Part shown: piece by piece, positions 8,517-18,221 of the stretch
Layout: every line of letters starts with the position of its first letter
Numbering within the stretch: position 1 is the first letter of the stretch
Source: Aeromicrobium sp.
GTDB taxonomy: Bacteria > Actinomycetota > Coriobacteriia > Anaerosomatales > Anaerosomataceae
Direction of reading: 5' to 3'
Assembly: GCA_015351705.1 (NCBI GenBank)
Contig: JADIIM010000008.1
Span: 1 to 42,506 of the forward strand
DNA: 42,506 nt
Translations under genes and position numbers: made by a program
The notes under the pieces: generated by a model
Told to the model about the DNA's origin: nothing
The model's database searches: none
Seen by the model: the letters and a program-made list of their open reading frames with translations, nothing else

Positions 8517-9883
8517 ACCTCGTCCCAGGTCGCGTAGTCTTTGCCCACCACGACGAGGATGTCGCTGGTGAAGGCATACATGCCCCGGCTCTCGACCACG
8601 CGCGCCTTGGGCAGTGCGGCCGCGATCTGCTGCGCCGCCTCCCGGTCGGTCGCGTACACGACGAGCGTCTCCTCGTAGACGAACTGGTTCGCGTTGCCCA
8701 CCTCGCCCACGGCATACCCCGCCGACCGGAGTATCCCGGCGGCTGTGGCGGCACTCCCCTCGATGCCGGCGCCGTTACGCACCGTGACCGAGACCGTCGC
8801 GGGGTCGATCACACCCGCACCGACGGTCGATGTGTCCTCGAACGAACGGCCCTCCATCATCGCCGAGATCAAGAACTCCTTCTGCTCCTGGTCGGTCCAC
8901 ACGTACGGGCTGCGCCACTCGCCGATGAGCGTGGCGGTCTCGATGTTGGCGCTGCCGATGTCGCGAAGCGCATCGCCGACCTCGATCATGTCGCCCACCG
9001 ACATGTCGGTGGACATGTACTCGGCCATACCGCGTACGATCGAGGGCACCTTGACGACGTTTCCGGCCTTGGCGAACTGGTCGGCGAGCGCCTTGAAGAA
9101 CTGCTGCTGGTGCTTCATGCGGGTGAAGTCGGCGTCAGGGAAGTCGCGGCTGCGCACGAACGTGAGCGCGTGCTCCCCGTCGAGCAGCTGGTAGCCGGGT
9201 TCGATGCGCTTGGCGCGAAGGCCGGGGCTGTGGCTCGCGGCCTTCCAGTCATCGATCTCGACGTCGACGTCGATCCACACACCGCCCACAGCGTCCACCA
9301 CATGCTGGAAACCGGTGAAGTCGATGCTCATGTAGTGGTTGATCGGGATGCCGAGCAAGTCGCGCACGGTCTCCACCATGAGCGACGGGCCGCCGTAGAA
9401 GTTCGCCGCGTTGATCTTCTGCGTCCCGTGCCCCGGGATCTCTGCACGTGTGTCGCGCGGGATGGACAGCAGCCACACCTTGTTCGCCTCGACGTCGACA
9501 CGCGCCACGATGATCGTGTCCGCGCGGGCATCGGTCTCCCACGGCCGCTGATCGCTTCCGAGGAACAGGATCGTGAACGGCTGGCGCTTCTCACGCTTCT
9601 CAAGCACCTTGGACAGGCTCTCGTCGATGCCCGGCTGACGGTTCATCGTCTGGCCCGCGAGATGCAGCTGGTAGTACGCCCAGGCACCGCTACTGACGAC
9701 CGCCAGTAAGACGACGAGCACGGTGCCGAGAGCGATGCGCTTGACCAGCCGCCTGCGACGCTCCCGATGCACGCGCATGCGCGGCGAGCGCTCGACTATC
9801 CCGTTCGAGCGTCCCGCACGCCGGGAACGCGTCGGCGCGTCGGCGCTGCGCATCCCCCGTCGGTTTCCTGAGTGTCGTCCCAT
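8498..9883 (-). CDS. LytR-CpsA-Psr (LCP) family glycopolymer ligase with LytR_C domain
   Basis: A 461-residue single-pass membrane protein. Residues 1-48 are a basic cytoplasmic tail and 50-72 the membrane segment. The LCP domain (about 103-250) has TILFLGSDQRP, RADTIIVARVD, SIPRDTRAEI (140-149), KINAANFYGG and FVRSRDFPDADFTR, which carry the conserved Asp and Arg residues that bind the lipid pyrophosphate. Residues about 360-445 form a LytR_C domain. LCP enzymes transfer undecaprenyl-linked polymers onto peptidoglycan outside the cell. It starts 8 nt after the wbpI-like gene and is the last gene of that operon, which suggests it attaches the polymer containing that sugar. Confidence 0.93.
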   Translation of the reverse strand: MGRHSGNRRGMRSADAPTRSRRAGRSNGIVERSPRMRVHRERRRRLVKRIALGTVLVVLLAVVSSGAWAYYQLHLAGQTMNRQPGIDESLSKVLEKREKRQPFTILFLGSDQRPWETDARADTIIVARVDVEANKVWLLSIPRDTRAEIPGHGTQKINAANFYGGPSLMVETVRDLLGIPINHYMSIDFTGFQHVVDAVGGVWIDVDVEIDDWKAASHSPGLRAKRIEPGYQLLDGEHALTFVRSRDFPDADFTRMKHQQQFFKALADQFAKAGNVVKVPSIVRGMAEYMSTDMSVGDMIEVGDALRDIGSANIETATLIGEWRSPYVWTDQEQKEFLISAMMEGRSFEDTSTVGAGVIDPATVSVTVRNGAGIEGSAATAAGILRSAGYAVGEVGNANQFVYEETLVVYATDREAAQQIAAALPKARVVESRGMYAFTSDILVVVGKDYATWDEVSSGDR

Positions 9884-9891
9884 CCTGCGTC

Positions 9892-10979
9892 CTACCCTAC
9901 CCGCTTCGTCTCGTCCAGGTACTGCTCAAGAACACGCACGACCGCCTCCGCGGCATGGCCTTCGCCGTAGAGCACCGGACGCTCGTCGGGCGTGCTCATC
10001 TCGGCCACGGCCTCGGCGATCCGCTGCTCGTCCGTGCCCACAAGCACGTTCCAGCCGGCTTCGACCGTCTCGACCCACTCGGTACTGTCGCGCAGCGTCA
10101 CGCACGGCACGCCGAAGAAGTACGCCTCCTTCTGCATGCCGCCCGAGTCCGTGAGCAGCCCGGCCGAGGCCCGCAGTAGCGCCATCATCTCCGAATAACC
10201 CACCGGCTCGATGTCCACGATCCCGGGCGCCGCGGCAACGGTCGCATCCAGTCCGAACGCTGCGAGATTCCGGCGAGTCCGGGGGTGCACCGGCCAGAGC
10301 ACCGGGCGGTCGAGCGACCCGAACGCCCGCACCACAGAGCCGAGCGCCTCTTCGTCATCACTCGTCGCGGCACGGTGCACCGTAGCAAGGTAGAAGCCAC
10401 CCTCGGCCAGACCGGACCGGGCGGCGGCCTCAGCAGGGACGACGCGTTCGGAGAACAGCCGCGCCGCGTCGAGCATCACGTCGCCCACCAGGTGCACGCC
10501 GCGCGTCACACCTTCGGCGGAGAGGTTGTCGACCGCGCGCGGCGTGGGGCATAGCAGGAGGTCCGAGGCGTGATCGGTCAGGACACGGTTGATCTCCTCG
10601 GGCATGGTGCGGTCGAACGAGCGCAAACCCGCCTCGACGTGCGCCACCGGGATGCCGAGTTTGGCCGCCGCAAGCGCGCCGGCGAGCGTGCTGTTGGTGT
10701 CGCCGTAGACGAGCACCAGGTCACACGACTCGCCGAGCAGCACGTCTTCGAGCGCGGCGAGCATCGCACCGGTCTGGTGACCGTGCCGGCCGGAGCCCAC
10801 ACCGAGGTGATGGTCCGGCGTGGGCAGGCCGAGCTCGTCGAAGAACACATCGGACATGCTCGGATCGTAATGCTGCCCTGTGTGCACGAGGACCTCCTCG
10901 TGCTGTGCGCGAAGAGCACGGCACACAGGCGCCGCCTTCACGAACTGGGGACGGGCCCCGATGACCGAGACGACCCTCA

Positions 10980-10980
<1 letters not shown>
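9892..10980 (-). CDS. wbpI: UDP-GlcNAc(3NAc)A 2-epimerase, WbpI-like
   Basis: A 362-residue non-hydrolysing nucleotide-sugar 2-epimerase. Visible signatures are VIGARPQFVKAAPV, HTGQHYDPSMSD, LVYGDTNSTLAGA, HVEAGLRSFDRTMPEEINR and LLTDSGGMQKEA. The GARPQ start and the LRSF-x-R-x-MPEEINR block fit the WbpI branch better than plain WecB/MnaA, which usually has GTRPE. In the WbpA-B-E-D-I pathway it would turn UDP-GlcNAc(3NAc)A into UDP-ManNAc(3NAc)A. The ATG at 10980 shares one base with the stop of the aminotransferase (TGATG). UDP-GlcNAc 2-epimerase is the alternative, but the four partner genes make WbpI more likely. Confidence 0.85.
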
Positions 10981-12098
<1,118 letters not shown>

Positions 12099-12176
12099 AG
12101 GGTCCTCCTCACATGCCGTCGCCGCAGCGGGCCGTGCGTGGCCGCGGCGCACTGTTACGTCCAGAGCCTGTATTGT

Positions 12177-12207
12177 CGCACCGGGCCGCGTGCATGCGAC
12201 CGGTGCG
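12177..12207. other. Inverted repeat in the wbpD-wbpE gap
   Basis: CGCACCGG (12177-12184) and CCGGTGCG (12200-12207) form a perfect 8-bp stem with a 15-nt loop. It lies in the only long gap (12099-12241) of an otherwise tightly packed operon. There is no T-run. It could weaken transcription or protect an mRNA end. Confidence 0.35.
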
Positions 12208-12241
12208 CGACATCCGTCAAACTACCGTTGCCCTGCCCCCA

Positions 12242-12982
12242 TCAGTCCTGATCGAGGAGTTCCTCGGCGGGAACATCGCGGACCACACGGGCAGGAACGC
12301 CCATGACCACCGTCTTCGGCGGCACGTCACGGGTCACCACCGCGCCGGTCGCCACGAAGGCGTCCTCGCCGATCTCGATGCCCGGCAGAATGTGGGCGCC
12401 ACCGCCGACACGGGCGCCGCGGCGGACCGTGCACCCACGCATCTCGGTCAGACGCTTCTCGGTCCGGCCCATGTAGTTGTCGTTGGTTGTCACGACCATC
12501 GGCGCGATGAACACGTCCTCCTCGAGCGTGACGTAGGCGGTCACGTACGCGCCTGACTGGATGCGCGTCCTGCTGCCGATGGCGGTGTCGTTCTCCACCG
12601 TGACGTTGCGCCCGATGACCACGTTGTCGCCGACGGTGCACCGCTCCCTCACGCCTGCCCCGTCGCCGATGATGCACCGCTCGCCGAACGTGGAGCCGGC
12701 CATAATGACCGTGTGGCTGCCGATGACGCAGCCGGCGCCCACGACCACACCCGCAAGCGGTCCGCCCTTCGCGGTCGATGACGCGGCGAGCTTCGGCGCC
12801 CGGCCGACGACCGCGCCATCGGAGATGCTCACGCCGTCTCCGATGACCGCGCCCTCGCAGATGTGGACGAACGGCCCAACGATGACGTCGGAGCCGATGA
12901 CCGCCCCCGCGTCGACGACACACAGTGGTGAGAGGGTCGAGCCCTCCCCGACTGTCGCGGTGGGATGGACGTGAGCGCTCAT
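12242..12982 (-). CDS. wbpD: UDP-2-acetamido-3-amino-GlcA N-acetyltransferase, WbpD-like (left-handed beta-helix)
   Basis: A 246-residue acetyl-CoA transferase made almost entirely of hexapeptide repeats, for example VHPTATVGEG, VIGSDVIVG, VIGDGVSIS and VIGRNVTVEN, which form a trimeric left-handed beta-helix. It ends GAVVTRDVPPKTVVMGVPARVVRD, the usual C-terminus of WbpD/WlbB-type and related sugar acetyltransferases. It would acetylate the 3-amino group made by WbpE. The ATG at 12982 overlaps the oxidoreductase stop (ATGA). The product cannot be told from sequence alone, but its place between wbpB- and wbpE-like genes settles the likely substrate. Confidence 0.87.
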   Translation of the reverse strand: MSAHVHPTATVGEGSTLSPLCVVDAGAVIGSDVIVGPFVHICEGAVIGDGVSISDGAVVGRAPKLAASSTAKGGPLAGVVVGAGCVIGSHTVIMAGSTFGERCIIGDGAGVRERCTVGDNVVIGRNVTVENDTAIGSRTRIQSGAYVTAYVTLEEDVFIAPMVVTTNDNYMGRTEKRLTEMRGCTVRRGARVGGGAHILPGIEIGEDAFVATGAVVTRDVPPKTVVMGVPARVVRDVPAEELLDQD

Positions 12983-14010
12983 GCGTTCTCCAAACCTGTC
13001 GCGACTGGCGCCCCGCCGGCCCGGATGGACTCGTCGACCGCTTCGAGGACGCGCACGACTTCCAGGCCGCCGCGGCCGTCCGAACGCGGACGGTCGCCCG
13101 TTGCGCAGCAGTCGCAGAAGTGCTGGACCTCGAGCGCGAGCGGCTCGGACATCTTCAGATACGGCACGCTGATGTCGCCGAACCGCAGCGTGAGGTCCTC
13201 GCCGTAGCCGAGCGCCTCCTTTGGCGCCACGCCCTTGTCGTAGATCCACACCTTCTCGGTGGCCTGCATGTCATCGAAGACGAGCATCTTCTTGGAGCCC
13301 ACGATCGTGAACTTCCGTGTCTTGTGCGGGTCGAGCCAGCTCACGTGGATGTTCGCCATGCGCCCCGACGGGAAATGGAGGTTGGCGAAGACCGTGTCCT
13401 CCACGCCGTCGTTCAGGTACGCCGCCCCGGTCGCACTCACCGTGTCAGGCGCTTCGCCGAGCAGATAGTGGACGATCGACACGTCGTGTGGCGCGAGTGA
13501 CCAGAACGCGTTCTCCTCGGTGCGCACCTTGCCCAGGTTCAGTCGCTGCGCGTACAGGTACAGCACGTCGCCCAGGGCGCCCGAGTCGATGACCTCTTTG
13601 ATGTAGTTGACCGCCGAGTGGTAGACCATGAGGTGGCCGACCATGAGTACCAGATCGCGCTCCTCGGCGATGCGTACGAGTTCCTCCGCATCGGCACTCG
13701 TGAGCGTGAGCGGCTTCTCGACGAAGCAGTGCTTGCCCGCCTCGAGGGCCGCACGTGCCACCTCGAAATGGCTCGGGGCCGAGGTGGCGACCACCACCGC
13801 GTCCAGGTCGTGGTCAGCGAGCATCTCGTCCAACGAGCCAGTCGTGGCCGCGTACGGGTAGAGCGCCGCGAAACGCGCGAGGTTGGTCTCGGACGCATCG
13901 CACGCGACCACCAGCTCGGCGTCGGCGAGGCGGTCGAGATTGCGCACGATGTTGGGGCCCCAGTAACCGAAGCCGACAACGCCCACTCTGAGAGGTGCGC
14001 GCCCGCTCAC
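12979..14010 (-). CDS. wbpB: UDP-GlcNAcA 3-dehydrogenase, WbpB-like (Gfo/Idh/MocA family)
   Basis: A 343-residue oxidoreductase. The N-terminal Rossmann fold starts RVGVVGFGYWGPNIVRN; CFVEKPLT (around residue 94) holds the EKP motif with the family Lys, and WSLAPHDVSIVHYLL holds the His of the substrate site. It would oxidise C3 of UDP-GlcNAcA to the keto form. In Pseudomonas WbpB the NADH formed is reoxidised in situ by 2-oxoglutarate; whether this holds here is untested. The GTG at 14010 overlaps the stop of the wbpA-like gene (GTGA), and its own stop overlaps wbpD (ATGA). Confidence 0.88.
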   Translation of the reverse strand: MSGRAPLRVGVVGFGYWGPNIVRNLDRLADAELVVACDASETNLARFAALYPYAATTGSLDEMLADHDLDAVVVATSAPSHFEVARAALEAGKHCFVEKPLTLTSADAEELVRIAEERDLVLMVGHLMVYHSAVNYIKEVIDSGALGDVLYLYAQRLNLGKVRTEENAFWSLAPHDVSIVHYLLGEAPDTVSATGAAYLNDGVEDTVFANLHFPSGRMANIHVSWLDPHKTRKFTIVGSKKMLVFDDMQATEKVWIYDKGVAPKEALGYGEDLTLRFGDISVPYLKMSEPLALEVQHFCDCCATGDRPRSDGRGGLEVVRVLEAVDESIRAGGAPVATGLENA

Positions 14011-15302
14011 AGTCGCACCACGTTCTGCCCGTCGCGGCTGGCGAGCGCGTTGCGCGTATCGAACACCAGCCGTGCGTTGTCCGCGACAACGTCATAGTCG
14101 ATCGCCTTGTGCGCGGTGATGATGAGCACGACGTCGGCAGCCGCCACCTCGGCTGGGGTAAGGTCGACAGAGGAGACCTCGGCGCCGTTGATCTTGAACC
14201 GGTCGACGTACGGATCGTGGTACACGAGGTCCGCTTCCTTCTCAAGCAGCAGCTCGGCGATGCGGATCGCGGGCGACTCGCGCATGTCGTCGATGTCCGC
14301 CTTGTACGCGACACCGAGCATGAGCACCCGGGAATCGGCAAGCGGCTTGCGCTGCTCGTTCATCGCATCCATCAGGCGTGTGATCACGTAGTACGGCATG
14401 TTCTCGTTGATGCGGCCCGAGAGGTCGATGAACTCGGTGCGGAAGTCGAACTGCTTGGCCTTCCACGACAGGTAGAACGGGTCGATCGGGATACAGTGGC
14501 CGCCGAGACCAGGGCCCGGGTAGAACGGCATGAAGCCGAAGGGCTTGGTCTTGGCCGCCTCGATGACCTCCCACAGGTTGATGTCCATGCGCTCGCACAG
14601 CATAAGGAGCTCGTTCATCAGCGCGATGTTCACGCCACGGAAGGTGTTCTCGAGCAGCTTGGTCATCTCGGCCACGCGCGTTGAGGACACGGGCACCACC
14701 GTGTCGATGTAGCGGCCGTAGAGCGCCACAGCGTGCTCGGTGCACGCCGGGGTGACACCGCCGACGACCTTCGGCGTGTTGCGCGTCTGGTAGACAGGGT
14801 TGCCGGGGTCGACGCGCTCCGGCGAGAACGCCAGGAAGATGTCCCGGCCGACGGCGAGCCCGCCCGACTCGAGGATCGGCTTGATGATCTCCTCGGTGGT
14901 GCCTGGATAGGTGGTGGACTCGAGCGTGACAAGCACCCCGGGGTGGAGATAGGGCGTGATCGCACGCGCCGCGCTCTCCATGTATGAGGTGTCGGGCTCC
15001 TTCATCTCATCGAGCGGCGTGGGCACGCAGATCGCCACGGCGTCGACCTCGGCGACGACGGCGAAGTCCGTCGTGGAACGAATGAGGCCCTTTGCCACGA
15101 GCTCGGCGACCTCCTCGGTGGGCACGTCGGGGATGTAGCTCTCCCCCGCCGCGATCGCCGCGACCTTGGCCGGATCGACGTCGATCCCGAAGACCGTGTG
15201 ACCTGCCTTGGCCATCTCGACGGCCAGCGGCAGACCGACATACCCGAGCCCGACCACCGCAAGCACTGCGTCGCCGGACTCGATCCGCTTCTTGAGTTCC
15301 AT
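14007..15302 (-). CDS. wbpA: UDP-N-acetyl-D-glucosamine 6-dehydrogenase, WbpA-like
   Basis: A 431-residue NAD-dependent enzyme that oxidises C6 of UDP-GlcNAc to the uronic acid in two steps. GLGYVGLPLA (18-27) is the NAD-binding turn. PGPGLGGHCIPIDP carries the catalytic Cys270. KLLENTFRGVNIALMNE is the substrate and dimer helix, and GVAYKADIDDMRESPA begins the C-terminal domain. The ATG at 15302 has AGGAAAG upstream. It is first of the five-gene pathway (A-B-D-E-I), committing UDP-GlcNAc to a charged sugar. UDP-ManNAc dehydrogenase (WecC) is less likely because the four partner genes make the full diacetamido pathway. Confidence 0.9.
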   Translation of the reverse strand: MELKKRIESGDAVLAVVGLGYVGLPLAVEMAKAGHTVFGIDVDPAKVAAIAAGESYIPDVPTEEVAELVAKGLIRSTTDFAVVAEVDAVAICVPTPLDEMKEPDTSYMESAARAITPYLHPGVLVTLESTTYPGTTEEIIKPILESGGLAVGRDIFLAFSPERVDPGNPVYQTRNTPKVVGGVTPACTEHAVALYGRYIDTVVPVSSTRVAEMTKLLENTFRGVNIALMNELLMLCERMDINLWEVIEAAKTKPFGFMPFYPGPGLGGHCIPIDPFYLSWKAKQFDFRTEFIDLSGRINENMPYYVITRLMDAMNEQRKPLADSRVLMLGVAYKADIDDMRESPAIRIAELLLEKEADLVYHDPYVDRFKINGAEVSSVDLTPAEVAAADVVLIITAHKAIDYDVVADNARLVFDTRNALASRDGQNVVRL

Positions 15303-15328
15303 CTGGCTTCTTTCCTCGAATGTCGGTG

Positions 15329-15363
15329 ACCGCCCGCGCGGGACGGTGGTCGCGACCGCGACC
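15329..15363 (-). terminator. Two adjacent hairpins after a glycosyltransferase gene
   Basis: Directly after the stop at 15367, GGTCGC/GCGACC (15348-15363) forms a 6-bp stem with a 4-nt loop. Next, ACCG-CCCG and CGGG-(A)-CGGT (15329-15347) form a second stem. There is no T-run. They may separate the murA-fabZ-glycosyltransferase transcript from the wbp operon. Confidence 0.35.
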
Positions 15364-15366
15364 TAT

Positions 15367-16524
15367 CTAGTCTACAGAATCGCTCTTCGCGATGCCCAGC
15401 GCATCGTACGCTTCCGTGAGGCGCCGTGCGGCGCTGCCCCAGTTCAAGTCCCGCTCGATGATGGCGCGGCCACGCCGACCCATCTCCCGCGCCGCGTCTC
15501 GGTCTGATGCCAGGTGCACCAGAGCGCGTTCGATGTCGGCGACGTCACGATCGTCTACCGCCATCCCGAGACCATGCTCCTCGACGAATCCTGCCATCCA
15601 CGAACCACGCGAGACGATCACCGGAAGACCCGATGCCATGCCCTCCATCGCCTTGACCGGCAGCGCGGTCTTCCAGTTGAGCAGCGAGATGTCGTAGCAC
15701 GCGAACACCGCATCGCACCGTCGATACAGCTCCGGGATCTCATCGGGCTCGACACGCCCGGCGACCTCCACACGCTCCATCCCTGACGCCAACCGCGCGA
15801 TCTCCTCCTCGGCCGGACCACCGCCCACGAGCAGCGCGCGCAGCGCGGGGTGCGGCTGGACGGCCCGCATCAGGTTCTCGAGCGACGGGACCCAGCGCTT
15901 CTGGCCGATGAAACACACGACGAACTCCGGCGCGGTGCGCTCGACGACCGAGTACCGTTCGGGGTCCGGAGCGTTCTCGACCACCACGATGCGCCGGGCG
16001 CCCAGCGCCTCGTAGTAGTAGACCTGACCCTCCACGACCGTGATCACCAGGTCGGCCCGGGGTATCGAACGCTTCTCCAGGTAGCGCGCGGCGCTCCGTG
16101 CGAGCAGGCCCGCGACGCCACGCTGCGGCAAGGCACGGCTCTCTCGGTAGATCTCGTAGAAGTCCAGGACCCACTTCGGCCGCTTCCGGGCGCCGCGCAG
16201 CACGGCGAGAGCACACGGGACGGTGTCGAGGTTGTGGCAGTGGACGACGTCCGGTCCGAGTTCGAGCGCCCTGCGTGCGGCCGCGCGCCAGTACGCGCGG
16301 TAACCGCCGATGTTGCGCAGCCCGCCACCGTGACGGGCGGGCGGGCCGAGGTTCTCGATGCGCCACCCGTCCATCTCACGCACCGCCGGGTGGCGACCGG
16401 CCCGGTCCCACGCGAGCGCCACGATCGACCAGCCCTCGGCGGAAAGCGCGGCGACCTCCTTGGCGACACGCGGGTCGGCGGTGGCATCGGCGCTCATGAA
16501 CATCACGATCGTCCCGCGGCTCAC
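15367..16524 (-). CDS. Glycosyltransferase family 4
   Basis: A 385-residue GT-B enzyme. It starts GTIVMFMSADATADPRVAKE, followed by VVHCHNLDTV and WVLDFYEIYRES. The donor domain has VVVENAPDPERY, VCFIGQKRWVPSLENL and a FACYDISLLNWKTALPVKAMEGMASGLP-like region, where K-x-x-E replaces the usual first Glu of E-x7-E, as in several GT4 subgroups. The GTG at 16524 overlaps the stop of the upstream glycosyltransferase (GTGA), so the two are made together. Donor and acceptor are unknown. Confidence 0.87.
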   Translation of the reverse strand: MSRGTIVMFMSADATADPRVAKEVAALSAEGWSIVALAWDRAGRHPAVREMDGWRIENLGPPARHGGGLRNIGGYRAYWRAAARRALELGPDVVHCHNLDTVPCALAVLRGARKRPKWVLDFYEIYRESRALPQRGVAGLLARSAARYLEKRSIPRADLVITVVEGQVYYYEALGARRIVVVENAPDPERYSVVERTAPEFVVCFIGQKRWVPSLENLMRAVQPHPALRALLVGGGPAEEEIARLASGMERVEVAGRVEPDEIPELYRRCDAVFACYDISLLNWKTALPVKAMEGMASGLPVIVSRGSWMAGFVEEHGLGMAVDDRDVADIERALVHLASDRDAAREMGRRGRAIIERDLNWGSAARRLTEAYDALGIAKSDSVD

Positions 16525-17783
16525 GACGGCCCCCCGTCGGCAAGCGAGCCCGTGTACACGGCCACGTCGTCCAGGGCCTCGCGGTACAGGCGCACGAGCC
16601 GTGCCCCGACTGCCGCAGGAGCATAGCGCGCGGCAGCTCGCTCGGCGATCGCATGGCCGTCGATGACGCCGAGTGTGGCTACGAGCTCGAGGATGCCGTC
16701 GGCCAGGGCCACCTCGTCGTCGGCGTCGACCAGCACGCCGTCTCCCGGGCCCACGATGCCGTCCGGCCCTCCCGACCGCGTCGCCACCGCGGGAAGCCCG
16801 GTCGCCATCGCCTCGATGAGCGCCACGCCGAACCCCTCCTGGCGCGAGGGCAGCACGAACACGTCGGCCTCCGCGAAGCGCGCGGGGACGTCGTCGCCGA
16901 GAAGCGTGCCGGTGAACGTGATCCGGTCGCCGACGGCCGAGCCTGCGGACAGTGACTCGAGCGAGCCGCGCTCCGGCCCGTCGCCGATGACCGTGAGCTC
17001 CACGTCCACGCCTGATGCGACCACCCGCTCAAGCGCACGCACGAGCACGTCGTGGCCCTTCTCGTAAGAGAGGCGCCCGAGCGTGACGAGCCGGATGCGG
17101 CCGGTGGGCGCGTGACGGGGGACGTACGTGAACCGCGCTGTGTCGTAGGTATTGGGCAGCACGAGCACCCGGCGCGGGTCCGCACCGAGCAGGGTGACCA
17201 CGTCTTCAGCAAGACGCTCGCCCACGCAGGCGATCGCACGGGCTCCCTCGGCAGCGTACCTGATGGCCGATGCCCACCGGGGGTTCTTCAGGTTCGAGTA
17301 CAGGTCGAGGCCATGGACGGTCAGTACGTACGGCAGGCCCGCGCCCTCGCACAGCCGTCTCCCGGCGGCGCCGGTCGGATAGAGGTCGTGCACGTGGACG
17401 ATGCGTGCGTTCACCGACGCGCACGCGTCGCGGAACACACGGCGCGCGGTGCGGGCGATCAGCGGCGCGGCGGTCGCGTAGCCGATGCGGCGCGGCAGGA
17501 CCGGATAGCGCGGGTAGGCCACCGGATGCTCACGGTAGTGCGCGGTGCCCTTCGTCCAGGGCTTGCCGAGCGCGCGCGCGACGGCCCTCGGCACCCACGG
17601 GACCGGCGCCACGACCGACCAGTCGACCCGGTCGGCGGTAGCGCTCATCTGGTCGGCCACGAAGATGCCCCGATACGGCTCGTCGGGGTTAGGGAACAGC
17701 TTGGCGAGGATGACGCCGCCGATCCGCGCCGGGTCCGCGTCATCGCCGATGGGAGCCCCTGTGATGTCGTCCGACCGGTTCAC
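16521..17783 (-). CDS. Glycosyltransferase family 4
   Basis: A 420-residue GT-B enzyme. The acceptor-side domain includes VILAKLFPNPDEPYRGIFVADQ and VHVHDLYPTGAAGRRL. The donor domain has VLPNTYDTARF, LVTLGRLSYEKGHDVLVRA, VIGDGPERGSLE, ITFTGTLLGDD and PSRQEGFGVALIEAMA with both Glu residues of E-x7-E. The frame stays open into fabZ; I chose the GTG at 17783, 4 nt after the fabZ stop, although no Shine-Dalgarno is visible and coupling to fabZ is likely. About 25 residues before VILAKLFP are unconserved, so the true start is uncertain. Confidence 0.87.
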   Translation of the reverse strand: MNRSDDITGAPIGDDADPARIGGVILAKLFPNPDEPYRGIFVADQMSATADRVDWSVVAPVPWVPRAVARALGKPWTKGTAHYREHPVAYPRYPVLPRRIGYATAAPLIARTARRVFRDACASVNARIVHVHDLYPTGAAGRRLCEGAGLPYVLTVHGLDLYSNLKNPRWASAIRYAAEGARAIACVGERLAEDVVTLLGADPRRVLVLPNTYDTARFTYVPRHAPTGRIRLVTLGRLSYEKGHDVLVRALERVVASGVDVELTVIGDGPERGSLESLSAGSAVGDRITFTGTLLGDDVPARFAEADVFVLPSRQEGFGVALIEAMATGLPAVATRSGGPDGIVGPGDGVLVDADDEVALADGILELVATLGVIDGHAIAERAAARYAPAAVGARLVRLYREALDDVAVYTGSLADGGPS

Positions 17784-17787
17784 GCCG

Positions 17788-18210
17788 TCACGAGATGGCG
17801 AACATGAGCGTGCCCGAGCACGCAAGCTCGCCGTTGACCTCGGCACGTGCCTCGCCGAACCCGATCGATGCGCGCGCCTTGGTGATCGTGATCCGCATCG
17901 CAAGCGTATCGCCGGGAACGACCTGGCGCTTGAAGCGGACCTTGTCGATCCCCGCGAACAGGGCCAGGCGCCCCTGGTTCTCGGGAAGCGACAGCAGCGC
18001 GACGGCGCCGAGCTGCGCCATCGCTTCGACGATGAGCACGCCCGGCATGACCGGATGGCCCGGGAAGTGGCCCGGCACCCAGAACGCGTCGGGGCGCACG
18101 TCCAGCTCCCCGATGGCGCTCACGCCCGACTCGAGCTCGGTCACGCGGTCCAGCAGCAGGAACGGGTCGCGGTGCGGGATGATGGCCATGATCGCTTGAC
18201 GGTCGAGCAT
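17788..18210 (-). CDS. fabZ: 3-hydroxyacyl-[acyl-carrier-protein] dehydratase FabZ
   Basis: A 140-residue single hotdog-fold enzyme of type II fatty acid synthesis that removes water from 3-hydroxyacyl-ACP. IPHRDPFLLLDRV is the family start. GHFPGHPVMPGVL carries the catalytic His48 and VEAMAQ the Glu62. Length matches the family. ATG at 18210 has GAGAGGGG upstream, 11 nt from the murA stop. Its place between murA and glycosyltransferases is unusual; no other fatty acid gene is nearby. Confidence 0.94.
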   Translation of the reverse strand: MLDRQAIMAIIPHRDPFLLLDRVTELESGVSAIGELDVRPDAFWVPGHFPGHPVMPGVLIVEAMAQLGAVALLSLPENQGRLALFAGIDKVRFKRQVVPGDTLAMRITITKARASIGFGEARAEVNGELACSGTLMFAIS

Positions 18211-18221
18211 GGTGGCCCCTC

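Noticed and set aside
12215-12220. TTGACG on the minus strand as a -35 box for wbpE
   Set aside because: No acceptable -10 lies at 16-19 nt; the candidates are GC-rich.
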